Shown: positions 1 to 8,225, counted from the first letter of the stretch. The stretch: 20,061 nt of DNA from CAIYRG01 sp036273455 (GCA_036273455.1 DASUHP010000075.1:1-20061), one strand, 5' to 3'. Translations and numbers: made by a program. Notes: generated by a model not told the origin, from the sequence alone.

Positions 1-984
1 GAAGGTGATCTGCTCCAGCCCGCTGCCGTCGCGGTTCACGCTGTAAAGATCGAAATTGCCGCTCGTCGGATTCTTGAAGTTGGAGGCGAAGATGATCTTC
101 TGGTCGCCGGGGAAGAAATAGGGCGCGAAATTGGCGCCGCCGAGATGGGTGATCTGATGCTGATCTGTGCCGTCGGCGCGCATCACCCATAATTCCATCT
201 TTTCCGGCTTGACCAGGTTCTGCGCCATCAGGTCCTTGTATTCCTTGACTTCGGCCGGCGTGGTGGGGCGGTTCGCACGCCACACGATCCACTGGCTGTC
301 ATGCGAATGCCATGCGCCGCCATCGTAACCGAGCGCATGCGTCAGACGGCGCTGGTGCGAACCGTCCGGATCCATGTCGTAGAGTTCGAGATCGCCATCG
401 CGGGACGAGGTGAACACGATCTTCTTGCCGTCCGGGGCAACCGTCGCTTCGGCATTGTAGCCGGGTGCGAAGGTCAATTGCTTCAGGTCGGTGCCGTCCG
501 GTTTTGCCGAGAAAATCTTGAACGATGGATACACCGCCCAGACATAACCCTTGGACTTATCGGCCGGCGGCGGACAGTCGGGCGAGGTGAGATGGGTGGA
601 CGCGTAGATGATACGTTTGCCGTCCGGCATGAAATAGCTGCAGGTCGTGCGGCCTTTGCCGGTGCTGATGAGCTGCAAATTCGTGCCGTCCAGATTCATG
701 TGGAAAATCTGGTCGCATTTGAACGGCGCGCGGGTGGACTGGAAGGTGATCTTTTTCCCGTCGAACGAGAAATAGGCTTCCGCATTGTCGCCGTTGAAGG
801 TGAGTTGACGGATATTGCGAATATGCTTTTCCCGCGGATCGGATTTGATCATTTGCGATGGCGGGTTTTGCGGCACATAGGACTTTTCGACTTCCACCGA
901 ATAGACCGGTGTGGGCGCGGGCGCGATCATCGTGCCAACTGCCGCGACAGCGGCGCCGGCCGTCAGAATGCCAAGCCACTTCAT
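1..984 (-). CDS. PD40/TolB-type beta-propeller secreted protein (3' end outside window)
   Basis: Reading minus from ATG 982-984, 328 codons stay open to the left edge, so the C-terminus is missing. The N-terminus (MKWLGILTAGAAVAAVGTM) is a signal peptide or anchor. At least four blade-like repeats follow, each with a P/F-DGKK(I)-(I/V)F/Y-S/T-S core: about residues 65-85, 110-130, 185-215 and 285-325. Repeats of the type LY-(S/D)-(V/M)-x-x-DG-(S/T) and QITF/QLTF match WD40-like PD40 propellers, as in TolB and S9 peptidase N-domains. No catalytic triad is visible in this part; a downstream peptidase or amidohydrolase domain could lie beyond the edge. The start is 2 bases after the stop of the M28 peptidase, with AGGA in the peptidase's last codons as ribosome site, so the two genes are almost surely cotranscribed and translationally coupled. 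The propeller class is solid; the function is unknown. Confidence 0.85.
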   Translation of the reverse strand, partial: MKWLGILTAGAAVAAVGTMIAPAPTPVYSVEVEKSYVPQNPPSQMIKSDPREKHIRNIRQLTFNGDNAEAYFSFDGKKITFQSTRAPFKCDQIFHMNLDGTNLQLISTGKGRTTCSYFMPDGKRIIYASTHLTSPDCPPPADKSKGYVWAVYPSFKIFSAKPDGTDLKQLTFAPGYNAEATVAPDGKKIVFTSSRDGDLELYDMDPDGSHQRRLTHALGYDGGAWHSHDSQWIVWRANRPTTPAEVKEYKDLMAQNLVKPEKMELWVMRADGTDQHQITHLGGANFAPYFFPGDQKIIFASNFKNPTSGNFDLYSVNRDGSGLEQITF

Positions 985-986
985 CT

Positions 987-2819
987 TTATTTCCTCGCTT
1001 CCAGCAATACGGAGGCCTTCACGTCTTTGCCGTCACGCTTGACCACCACCTGCACCATGTCGCCGGGCTGCTTCGCCCGCAGCGCGTAAGCATAATCCTG
1101 CAAATTCTCAATCTGTTTGCCGTCGAATTCCACCAGAAGGTCGCCGGCTTTCAATCCCGCTTTGGCGGCGGGGCTGTTGGTCTGCACCGCGGAAAACAGC
1201 ACGCCTTTCAGATCATCGCGGAAATCCGGCACCGACCCGAAATACGGGCCATAGCCCTGGCTGCGCGGCGTTGCGGGTTGCGGGAGCGCCTGCAGTGTTT
1301 CGGCATAGGGCAGTTTGGCCGGTTGCGCCGCCAAGGTGTTCATTGTGCGATAGACAAGGGACAGGATTTCCATTGCGCCGGTGGAGTTGATCTTGTCCGC
1401 CGTGTCGGACGGCTTGTGATAATCCGTATGCAAACCGGAAAAAAAGAACAGCACCGGGATTCGTTTGGCATTAAAAGACGTGTGATCACTCGAGCCGTAG
1501 CCGGTGTCGGAAAAGATCATGTTCGGACGATTATTCGGATCGAGCGACTGCAGCAGCGGCTTCAGACCCGGCGAAGTGCCGACGCCACCGACATAGAGCT
1601 TCTCGTTGGTCATCCGGCCGATCATGTCCATGTTCAGCATGGCATCGACATGATCGAGCGGGACCGTCGGGTGATTGACGAACCAGGACGAACCGAGCAG
1701 GCCGATTTCTTCGCCGGCAAAAGTCATGAACAGCACTGACCGATGCCAGCTCTCGGGATTGATTTCGGCAATCCGCGCCAGCTCCATCACGCCTGCGGTG
1801 CCCGATGCATTGTCGTCGGCGCCATGATGGATTTGCCCGATCAGCGACGGCGCCAGTGAATTGGGTCCACCCAGACCGAGATGATCGTAATGCGCGCCTA
1901 CCACGATCCATTGATCGCTGAGCTTCGGATCGCTGCCGGGCAACGCGCCGATCACGTTGCGGATCGTCTTGCGGGTTCTGACGAGGTCGGTCGTCAGGCT
2001 GATTTGCACACCGGCAATTGCGGCGGAACGCGGATGCAGGTCCTTGTCGATGGCCTGCTCAAGCGCGCGCAAATCTACGCCATGCCCTTTCACCACATCG
2101 GCGATGGCATCGCGGGACGCATAGACCGCCGCGACCCCCTCATCGGCAAAAGCCTGGTTGCCGATTGCGGCGGTAATGTCATCGGCCGGATGGTTGAAAT
2201 CACTGACGATGATGACGGCTTTTGCGCCATGCAGCTTGGCATTTACCGTCTTGCTGGTGAGCGTCGAGTGGCGTGTGGGATTGGCGCCGTTGAATATGCT
2301 GTTGCGGTCATTTTCCTGCGGCTCATGCCCAAGCACGAGCACGGTTTTGCCCTGTACGTCGAGGCCGGCGTAATCGTCATAATGATATTCCGGCGCGGTA
2401 ATGCCATAGCCGGCGAACACCACCGGCCCGGTCAAGGAGCCATTTTCGGAAAAAGCGATCGGGATAAAATCGCGCCCTTCGGCAAGCTGTTTGCCATTGA
2501 GCACGAGCCGGTTGTCCGGACCAGGCGTGGCGCCGGTCGTGATGTCGAAATCCTGGAACCAGGTGCCGTGATCGCCCGCCGGTTTCAGGCCAATGCGGCG
2601 GAACTCGAGCGCAATGTAATCCGCGGCACGATTGAGTTCCGGCGAACCGTCACCGCGGCCTTTGAGATCATCTGAAGCGAGCCAGATGACGTCGCGCATA
2701 TAGCGCGTGGGCGACAGCGCCAGCGTGGGCCCTGACGTGGGCTGGGCGGCAAGATAGGCCCCCGGCAAGATACCGAGGGCCAAAATCGCGGTTCCTGCCG
2801 CTGCAATCCGTTTCAGCAT
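987..2819 (-). CDS. Secreted M28 family zinc aminopeptidase with PA-like insert and C-terminal PDZ domain
   Basis: 610 residues. An N-terminal signal peptide (about 1-25) is followed by an M28 peptidase whose metal ligands can all be seen: H310 in VVGAHYDH, D336 in GADDNASG, the catalytic/ligand pair E370-E371 in FAGEEIGLLGS, D398 in LNMDMIG, and H468 in YHKPSDT. This is the co-catalytic two-zinc set of bacterial and plasma aminopeptidases. Residues about 130-290 look like the protease-associated (PA) insert common in secreted M28 enzymes. Residues about 525-605 form a PDZ domain (GVLFSAVQTNSPAAKAGLKAGD), giving the M28-PDZ arrangement. The expected role is removal of N-terminal residues from peptides outside the cytoplasm. 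It lies 54 bases downstream of a small membrane protein gene and 2 bases upstream of a PD40 propeller gene. The ribosome site is weak (AAGCGGTG), suggesting coupling to the upstream gene. All key residues are present. Confidence 0.95.
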   Translation of the reverse strand: MLKRIAAAGTAILALGILPGAYLAAQPTSGPTLALSPTRYMRDVIWLASDDLKGRGDGSPELNRAADYIALEFRRIGLKPAGDHGTWFQDFDITTGATPGPDNRLVLNGKQLAEGRDFIPIAFSENGSLTGPVVFAGYGITAPEYHYDDYAGLDVQGKTVLVLGHEPQENDRNSIFNGANPTRHSTLTSKTVNAKLHGAKAVIIVSDFNHPADDITAAIGNQAFADEGVAAVYASRDAIADVVKGHGVDLRALEQAIDKDLHPRSAAIAGVQISLTTDLVRTRKTIRNVIGALPGSDPKLSDQWIVVGAHYDHLGLGGPNSLAPSLIGQIHHGADDNASGTAGVMELARIAEINPESWHRSVLFMTFAGEEIGLLGSSWFVNHPTVPLDHVDAMLNMDMIGRMTNEKLYVGGVGTSPGLKPLLQSLDPNNRPNMIFSDTGYGSSDHTSFNAKRIPVLFFFSGLHTDYHKPSDTADKINSTGAMEILSLVYRTMNTLAAQPAKLPYAETLQALPQPATPRSQGYGPYFGSVPDFRDDLKGVLFSAVQTNSPAAKAGLKAGDLLVEFDGKQIENLQDYAYALRAKQPGDMVQVVVKRDGKDVKASVLLEARK

Positions 2820-2873
2820 TCACCGCTTATAATGGCTCAGCGGCAAAGTGTCAGCTGACGCGGTTTAACCAGC

Positions 2874-3320
2874 TTAGGCTGCGCGGCGCCGGGACCGGGA
2901 GCGCGCGGTGGTCTTGCGGGAACGCTTGCGGGCTGGCTTGGCCGGTGCGGCGGACATGCCAAGCGGCATCGAGCGCACAAACCGATCCATGTCGCGATTT
3001 GCCGCTGCCACTGCCCGCGCAACCTGCTTCGAGCTTTTGTTCACGGTTTTCGTGACTGAACGCACCAGCCGCTTGCCGTCGCGAACCATGCGTTTGCCGC
3101 GCGGGTTTTTCGTTGCAAACCGCCACAACCCAAAGAGTCCGCCGGCGCAGGCGCCCATCCCGAGGCTGATCGCGCCCCAGAACGCTGCGTCGTCACCACC
3201 AACAGCCTTGTATCCGTCCCGCGCCGATTTCGCCGCTGTGTTCGCGACACTGCGCAACTGGTCCATGGCGTAGTCGCCCGCTTCTTCCAAGCTGGATCGA
3301 TTATTGCGCCAATTCAGCAT
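2874..3320 (-). CDS. Small membrane-anchored protein with histone H1-like basic tail (unknown function)
   Basis: 148 residues from ATG 3318-3320, chosen because GGAGG sits 7-11 bases upstream; an in-frame ATG nine codons earlier (3347) has no such site. Residues about 1-45 are charged and may be helical. Residues about 46-70 (AAFWGAISLGMGACAGGLFG) form one glycine-rich membrane segment. A Lys/Arg-rich stretch follows, and the last 30 residues are dominated by Arg, Lys, Ser, Ala and Pro, ending RSRSRRRAA. Such tails resemble histone H1-like and nucleic-acid-binding tails, but here the tail is attached to a membrane segment. I do not recognise a family. The gene precedes the M28 peptidase on the same strand with a 54-base gap and may be first in that operon. 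Coding periodicity is good and the ribosome site is strong, so the gene is probably real; the role is unknown. Confidence 0.75.
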   Translation of the reverse strand: MLNWRNNRSSLEEAGDYAMDQLRSVANTAAKSARDGYKAVGGDDAAFWGAISLGMGACAGGLFGLWRFATKNPRGKRMVRDGKRLVRSVTKTVNKSSKQVARAVAAANRDMDRFVRSMPLGMSAAPAKPARKRSRKTTARSRSRRRAA

Positions 3321-3397
3321 TTTACGTCCTCCGTGACAGCCTGACATTCGGGAGAACGTACCGTCTCAGCTCTCGTTCCGCCCGCCTTCGCTGCCCT

Positions 3398-3452
3398 GCA
3401 GCTTCGGCGCGGCGCGCCCCGCTCGCCTCTTCGCCCGCAAGCGGGGAAGAAC
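3398..3452. repeat. Palindromic spacer repeat, family 2, copy A
   Basis: This spacer between the ModA-like gene and the small membrane protein gene contains GCTTCGGCGCG (3401-3411) and, 23 bases later, CCCGCAAGCGGGG (3434-3446), a short GC hairpin. The same two blocks in the same order occur at 8166-8200. It has no U-tract, so it is not a normal intrinsic terminator, although it follows the 3' end of the ModA-like gene on the minus strand. It resembles short intergenic palindromes spread through many alphaproteobacterial genomes. Confidence 0.5.
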
Positions 3453-3471
3453 TGCGTTAATCCGTCGCGGG

Positions 3472-4230
3472 CTATTTGCCGGGTACCATACCGCGTTCGC
3501 GATAGACCTTTGCCGCATCGGCGGACGACAGATAATCCAGCAATTGCTTTGCCGCGGCAGGATCTTTGGAGTGTGCTCCGATGAAACCTGAAAGGCGCGT
3601 CGGTTCGGAAATCGATTCAGGTAACGGCCCGACCACTTCCACGCCGGGTTCTGTAATAATTTCGCTGACGAATGTGAGGCCGACATCCACTTGGCCGTCC
3701 GCGAGCATTTTCATTGCGCCGGCGCCGCCCTGGGCGAGTTTGATTTTGGGCCGCATCTGATCGGCAATGCCGAGTTTCTTCAGCGTTTCGTCCATGCTGA
3801 CGCCGGCCGCAGCACCACCTTTGGGATCGGGATAAGAGATCGATTTCGCCGACAAGAACAATTTCTTGACCGCTTCGGGCGTGGAAATATCCGGATGCGG
3901 CGTGCCGGACCGCACCGCGACTCCGACTGAGACATGTGCCAGCGGCTTTTCGGTGTTGTTCATAACATTGCCGGATGAGAGCACATCGGGATAAGGCGGC
4001 TGGACGATCGGCACATCAAAGGCATCGCCCTTCACAACGCGCTGCTTGGTGCCGTTGCCGGAGCCGAATGTCGCCTTCACGGTGTTTCCGGTCTTCTTCT
4101 CGAAGGCAGGAATCATTTGGACCACGGCGGCGCGAATGCCGCCGGGCGCGATCAGGGTGATTTCCGCTGCCGACGCCGTACCTGTGAGACCTAACGCGAC
4201 CAATCCAATTGCTGCTGCAAAATTGCGCAT
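3472..4230 (-). CDS. ModA-like periplasmic substrate-binding protein (PBP type 2)
   Basis: 252 residues from ATG 4228-4230, chosen because GTGGAGAC lies just upstream and because the protein then begins with a good signal peptide (MRNFAAAIGLVALGLTGTASA, cleavage near residue 21). A TTG ten codons upstream is possible but would bury the signal. The mature protein begins AEITLIAPGG and shows ModA-like features: FGSGNGTKQRV after strand 2, KGDAFDV where ModA has the GxPADV segment, and AGAMKMLADGQVDVGLTFVSEI in the second lobe. Classical ModA proteins bind molybdate or tungstate, but this divergent group often occurs without a permease, as here, so the ligand is uncertain and could be organic. 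It starts 19 bases after the GMC oxidoreductase stop, so it is in the same operon. No modB or modC lies nearby. Confidence 0.85.
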   Translation of the reverse strand: MRNFAAAIGLVALGLTGTASAAEITLIAPGGIRAAVVQMIPAFEKKTGNTVKATFGSGNGTKQRVVKGDAFDVPIVQPPYPDVLSSGNVMNNTEKPLAHVSVGVAVRSGTPHPDISTPEAVKKLFLSAKSISYPDPKGGAAAGVSMDETLKKLGIADQMRPKIKLAQGGAGAMKMLADGQVDVGLTFVSEIITEPGVEVVGPLPESISEPTRLSGFIGAHSKDPAAAKQLLDYLSSADAAKVYRERGMVPGK

Positions 4231-4249
4231 GCCTGTCTCCACTTGAGTT

Positions 4250-5977
4250 TCACGCGTCAATCAATGGTCCGGGATGTTTGCGGTAGCGGTTCACGATCGC
4301 CTCCGCCGAGAGATAAGCCACCGCCTGGATGGTAAGCGTCGGATTGAATCCGCAGCCCATGGTCGGAAATGTCGAGCTTCCGACAATGAAAAGGTTCGGC
4401 ACATCCCAGCTCTGCGAGTAACGGTTCACCACCGAATCCTTTGGATTGCTGCCCATCCTTGTGCCCCCCATATGATGGGCGCCGGGCGCGCCGCCATTGG
4501 CGCCGGAATGCCAGACCAGATTTGCGCCGGATGCGTGACCGATCTCTTCGAGTTTGCGCGCCATGAATTCCATGCGCTTCAACTCGTTCGGCCGGCGGGA
4601 ATCATAGGTGACGCGCGGCGCCGGCAGGCCCCAGTGATCGCGAATATTCGGGTCGAGATCGACAGTCTGGTGGGGATAGGGCAGGTCTTCGGTCTGTGCC
4701 ACGATGGCGGCGTGGCGGGTGTAGTATTTCGCGAAGAAATCGCGCCACCCCGCGCCCCAAGACGGCACGCCCGGCGGCGGGTTCATGTTGGACTCGCCGA
4801 TCGGGCCGCCTTCGAGCGCGACCGGAGCGACCGAAATCTGCGCGCCGCGAATAAATCCCAACCCGCCATGATCGAAATTGTCGGAGTTGAAATCGTCGAT
4901 CGAATGTTTCTGCGCGCTCGGCCCCATGAAGATGTTCACGTGCCGGTCGTCGAAAGCGATCTGCACGCGGGTGCCGATATGGGCCATGAAATGCTTGCCG
5001 ACATGGCCGCTGGAATTCGCGAGACCGTCGGGGAATTTTGCCGATTTGGACAGCAACAGCAGACGCGTGTTGTCATAGACAAACGGCGCGAGGATGACGA
5101 GATCGGCCTCGACATTATTGTCCGAACCGTCCGGTCCATAGAAGGACACGCCGGTCGCGCGGCCGCTGTTGTCGGTGTTGACGTGATAGACCATGGCCCC
5201 GGTCAGCAGCGTGAAATTGCCGCTTTTGTCGGCCTCGGGAAGCTTCGTGATGAGAATGCTGGATTTGGCGCCGACATGGCAGCCGAAGGCCTGACAGAAT
5301 CCGCAATAGGTGCAGCCGGAACGGCCATTATAGGGCTGTGACAGGATCGCACGCGGCGACGAGAATGGATGATAGCCCGCCGTTCGCGCCGCATCGTTGA
5401 AAATCAATCCTGCCTCATCCGCATCGAGCGGCGGCAGCGGATATTCGCGGTGACGCGGCGATTCGAAGATATTTCCGGCAGGATTCTTGCGGCCCTGGAC
5501 ATTTCCCGCCAAACCGGAGACGCCGAGCTCATATTCCGCGCGGTCGTAATGCGGTTCGAGATCGGCATAGCTGATCGGCCAATCGCTCAGCGATGAATCG
5601 TCGGGAATGGCGGACGCGCCGTAGCGCTCGATGGTCGCCGAGCGGGCGCGGAAGTCATTCTCGTGCATGCGCCAAGACAGCGCTCCGTAATGAACGGTGC
5701 CGCCACCGGCCTGCGCGCCGTAATTCAGCGTCCGCATTGGTGCGGCGCGCTTGTTCGCGTCGGGGCGCCATGTCACCGGCTGCGACTTCCAGTTCGGACG
5801 CAAATCCTGGCGCTGGAAATAACGCAGTTCGTCATGCGGCTCGAAATCTTTGGTCTGCAGACGTGGTCCGCGCTCGAGGCCGAGAACCTTCATTCCTGCT
5901 TTGCTGAGTTCGGCGGCAATGATTCCGCCGGCCCCGCCGACACCGACAATCACGACATCGGTTTTGAGATTGGCCAT
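4250..5977 (-). CDS. GMC family FAD oxidoreductase, gluconate 2-dehydrogenase flavoprotein-like, with cysteine cluster
   Basis: 575 residues. The Rossmann FAD site is VIVGVGGAGG at about 9-18, followed by a GMC N-terminal segment with GGGTVHYGALSW near 91-102. A cysteine cluster at C222, C225, C228 and C233 (SGCTYCGFCQAFGCH) resembles the Fe-S region reported in bacterial FAD-dependent glucose dehydrogenases. The C-terminal GMC domain has HHMGGTRMG (H501/H502) and the signature FNPTLTIQAVAYLSAE with N545, giving the expected catalytic His/Asn pair. There is no signal peptide of its own. The gene overlaps the twin-arginine subunit 3 gene by one base (TGATG), so the two are translationally coupled. 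In this enzyme class the folded flavoprotein is exported together with the Tat-bearing small subunit, so it probably oxidises a sugar, polyol or alcohol in the periplasm. The usual cytochrome c subunit is not in this operon. Substrate is not predictable. Confidence 0.93.
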   Translation of the reverse strand: MANLKTDVVIVGVGGAGGIIAAELSKAGMKVLGLERGPRLQTKDFEPHDELRYFQRQDLRPNWKSQPVTWRPDANKRAAPMRTLNYGAQAGGGTVHYGALSWRMHENDFRARSATIERYGASAIPDDSSLSDWPISYADLEPHYDRAEYELGVSGLAGNVQGRKNPAGNIFESPRHREYPLPPLDADEAGLIFNDAARTAGYHPFSSPRAILSQPYNGRSGCTYCGFCQAFGCHVGAKSSILITKLPEADKSGNFTLLTGAMVYHVNTDNSGRATGVSFYGPDGSDNNVEADLVILAPFVYDNTRLLLLSKSAKFPDGLANSSGHVGKHFMAHIGTRVQIAFDDRHVNIFMGPSAQKHSIDDFNSDNFDHGGLGFIRGAQISVAPVALEGGPIGESNMNPPPGVPSWGAGWRDFFAKYYTRHAAIVAQTEDLPYPHQTVDLDPNIRDHWGLPAPRVTYDSRRPNELKRMEFMARKLEEIGHASGANLVWHSGANGGAPGAHHMGGTRMGSNPKDSVVNRYSQSWDVPNLFIVGSSTFPTMGCGFNPTLTIQAVAYLSAEAIVNRYRKHPGPLIDA

Positions 5978-6642
5978 CAGCCCCTCCGCTTCGGCATCGC
6001 CGCCTGCATTTGCAGGCCGGTCATCGGCGCGCGGTTGAAGGCATCCTTGCTCTGGATTTCATTTTTGTTGAAGAAGGGCTGTGCGCCGGGAAATCCGATC
6101 AGCTTCCAGCCGGCGAAGTCCTTGTTGCCGCCATAAACCGGATCGGCGAACATGCCTTCAATGGTGTGCGTCCGAAGCGTCGCGAAGAAGGCGCGCGCGG
6201 TGGGCCAGGTGAATTCTTCGACGCGGCCCTTCTCCAGCGCAGCAATGACTTCGTCCTGCTGTTTTGGATCCAGCCGCGCGAAGGGCTGGCGATAGGTGGC
6301 GCGGCAATGCGCGTCGAGCTGGTTGAGACCGTGCCGATAGAATTCCTGCTGATCGGAATAGGCGCCGGCCAGAGCGAGATCGATATAGTTCAACACATCG
6401 GCATCACGCGCGCCCGGCATGCCCGGTGCCGCGGGGAAGATGCGTTCCGCGAAGGCGGCGACGGCCGCCGCGTCATCGGCATTGAAGAACGCGCCGTGCT
6501 TCTCGTCCGGCGGCATGGACATCTGCACTGGCTCGGCGGCGCGCGTCTCAGCCACGGGAACGACGGCGCCGGTGGCCACCGCGCCCGCGCCTGCTACCGC
6601 GGTCTTGAGAAAAGCTCGCCGGGATTCCTTCTGATTGCTCAT
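5977..6642 (-). CDS. Gluconate 2-dehydrogenase subunit 3-like protein, Tat-exported
   Basis: 221 residues from ATG 6640-6642. This start is preceded by GGTGAGG and lies 8 bases after the amidohydrolase stop; open frame further upstream only shadows the amidohydrolase. The N-terminus holds a twin-arginine motif (ESRRAFLKTAVAGAGAVATG, about 6-25) with cleavage near TRAA (about 36). The body (about 50-200) has the layout of the gluconate 2-dehydrogenase subunit 3 family: FFNADDAAAVAAFAERIFP, DADVLNYIDLALAG, FFATLRTHTIEGMFADPVYGGN and GWKLIGFPG. This small subunit stabilises the flavoprotein and carries it through the Tat pore. Its stop overlaps the GMC start by one base, which fits a fixed complex. 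No enzyme activity of its own is expected. Recognition is strong. Confidence 0.92.
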   Translation of the reverse strand: MSNQKESRRAFLKTAVAGAGAVATGAVVPVAETRAAEPVQMSMPPDEKHGAFFNADDAAAVAAFAERIFPAAPGMPGARDADVLNYIDLALAGAYSDQQEFYRHGLNQLDAHCRATYRQPFARLDPKQQDEVIAALEKGRVEEFTWPTARAFFATLRTHTIEGMFADPVYGGNKDFAGWKLIGFPGAQPFFNKNEIQSKDAFNRAPMTGLQMQAAMPKRRG

Positions 6643-6650
6643 ACCCTCAC

Positions 6651-8105
6651 CTATTTTGCCGAAGCGGTTTTCAACTCTGCCGCCCATTTGGCGGCATATT
6701 GCGCCCTTGGCACTTCGGCGCCGCGCAGATAGACCTGTGCGATTTTCCGCGTGTTGGAAATGCTGTCCACCGGATTGGCGTTCAGCACAATGAAATCGGC
6801 GTTGCGTCCCGCCGCAATCAAGCCGGTGTTGAAATGCCCCGCCGCCGCGCCGTCGCTGGTGGCCGCCTTGATTGCCTCCATCGGCGTCAGACCCATGGCG
6901 ACCATGCTTTCGAGATCGAGGTGATTCTGGAACGCCACCAGATGGCGCTTCTGGCCGGTGTCGGTGCCGCCCACCACCGTCATTCCGGCGGCACGCAACA
7001 CCATCATGTTCTTGCCATCGGCCGCGAATGACGCTTTGGCCTTCGCGACATCGGCGGGCGTCATTTTGCGCAATGGCGCGCCCCAATATTGCTCGATCTG
7101 CTGTGGCGAATAGAGCGCCTTCAGCAGCGGGTCGTCGAGCCAGTTGGGGCGCTGCGGGCCGCCGGCCGTGTCCATCCAGGCCGTGATCAGCGCGGGAGTC
7201 ACCCACATATGCGGCCGGTCATTGCGCGCGATGCGATCTTTCACCAGACGGACCATTTCGTCATCAACGACATCGCCGCCGCGCACCGGGACATGCAGCC
7301 AGCCTTCCATGCCGTCTTTGACCATCTGTTTGGCGTTCGCGAGCGTCACATTGTGCACGCCGACCGGCACGTTGAATTTATGAGCCTCATCGAGGATCGC
7401 GCCGTACAATTCCGGCGTCAGCGTCTTCTTCGTTCCGCTGCGGTCATCGACCCAGATTTTGATGAATTCGGGCTTCATCTTCACATAGTCATCGACGGCG
7501 GCGCGAGCTTCGGCCACTGTGGTGACGGGATAGGCGACATCGACGCGTGAGGGATCGCCCTGCGCGCCCGATCCCGGCCAGGCAATTCCCGGCCCCGCGG
7601 TTTTGAACAGAGCCGCGCCCGGCTCAGGGTGGTCGCGCAAATCGATCGCCGCATTGCTCCAATGCGTGCGGCCGCCATGCAGGTCCGAACGGTCCGCAAG
7701 ATCACCGACGCCGACCACCGCGCCGACGCCGACATAGGCAAGCCGCTGCATGTGATCGATCAGGTTTTCGCGCGTGAACATGTCTTTCGACATCGTGCCG
7801 GCGATCAGGTTCTGGAATCCGAAATGACCGTGCATGTCCACAAGAGTGGGCATGACCGTTTTGCCGGTGAGATCGACGCGGTTGCCACCGGCGGGCAGTG
7901 GAATTTCACCCTTGCGGCCGACGCGCACAAAGGCGCCGTTCTTGACGAGGAAAGCGGAATTCTCGATCGCTGGCGTTCCGTCGCCGGTAATCAGCCGCGC
8001 GCCTTCATAGAGGGTCGCCTGCTGCTGGGCCGCTGCGGGGGCAAGGGTGAAGCCCAATGCGGCGATACATCCGAATACTGCGCGACGGGTGAACGAATTC
8101 GGCAT
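6651..8105 (-). CDS. Exported metal-dependent amidohydrolase (imidazolonepropionase-like)
   Basis: 484 residues from ATG 8103-8105, chosen because of the strong GGGAGGGA ribosome site and a signal peptide that carries a twin arginine (SFTRRAVFGC, cleavage near APAAAQ, about 27). Metal-site residues of the amidohydrolase TIM barrel are visible: H92 and H94 (DMHGHFGF), K216 (FIKIWVD, possible carboxylated bridge), H251 (VGVHNVT), H271 (WLHVP) and D382 (GGTDTG). The C-terminal composite domain is typical (AAGRNADFIVLNANPVDSI). These enzymes hydrolyse amide or ester bonds in cyclic or peptide-like substrates; secreted members near dipeptidases often act on dipeptides or lactams. The gene heads the operon amidohydrolase, subunit 3, GMC, ModA-like, with an 8-base gap to the next gene. 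Family placement is firm; substrate is unknown. Confidence 0.93.
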   Translation of the reverse strand: MPNSFTRRAVFGCIAALGFTLAPAAAQQQATLYEGARLITGDGTPAIENSAFLVKNGAFVRVGRKGEIPLPAGGNRVDLTGKTVMPTLVDMHGHFGFQNLIAGTMSKDMFTRENLIDHMQRLAYVGVGAVVGVGDLADRSDLHGGRTHWSNAAIDLRDHPEPGAALFKTAGPGIAWPGSGAQGDPSRVDVAYPVTTVAEARAAVDDYVKMKPEFIKIWVDDRSGTKKTLTPELYGAILDEAHKFNVPVGVHNVTLANAKQMVKDGMEGWLHVPVRGGDVVDDEMVRLVKDRIARNDRPHMWVTPALITAWMDTAGGPQRPNWLDDPLLKALYSPQQIEQYWGAPLRKMTPADVAKAKASFAADGKNMMVLRAAGMTVVGGTDTGQKRHLVAFQNHLDLESMVAMGLTPMEAIKAATSDGAAAGHFNTGLIAAGRNADFIVLNANPVDSISNTRKIAQVYLRGAEVPRAQYAAKWAAELKTASAK

Positions 8106-8129
8106 GATAATCCCTCCCACACACTTCCC

Positions 8130-8200
8130 CCCTCCGGCCCCCGGATAGCGCTTCGCGCTTCCGGGGCTTCGGCGCGACCACCCTCCCCGCAAGCGGGGAG
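8130..8200. repeat. Palindromic spacer repeat, family 2, copy B
   Basis: The 120-base spacer between the Vgb-like fusion gene and the amidohydrolase gene holds a GC-rich stretch that includes CGCTTCGCGCTTCCGGGG, then GCTTCGGCGCG (8166-8176) and the perfect inverted repeat CTCCCCGCAAGCGGGGAG (8183-8200). The last two blocks recur at 3401-3446 with different spacing. No T-run follows on either strand, so it is better called a repeat that forms RNA or DNA hairpins than a factor-independent terminator. It does separate two transcription units. Confidence 0.55.
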
Positions 8201-8225
8201 CAAAAACGGTATGCGTTCCGTCCGT

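Noticed and set aside
301..1089. Long plus-strand open frame (262 codons) opposite the propeller and peptidase genes
   Set aside because: It is antisense to two well-supported genes, its product is rich in Arg and His without any domain, and it has no ribosome site. High GC creates such frames.
6643..7206. N-terminal extension of the subunit 3 protein by 188 codons
   Set aside because: It overlaps the amidohydrolase in another frame and would bury the Tat signal; ATG 6640-6642 has a ribosome site and a twin-arginine motif directly after it.
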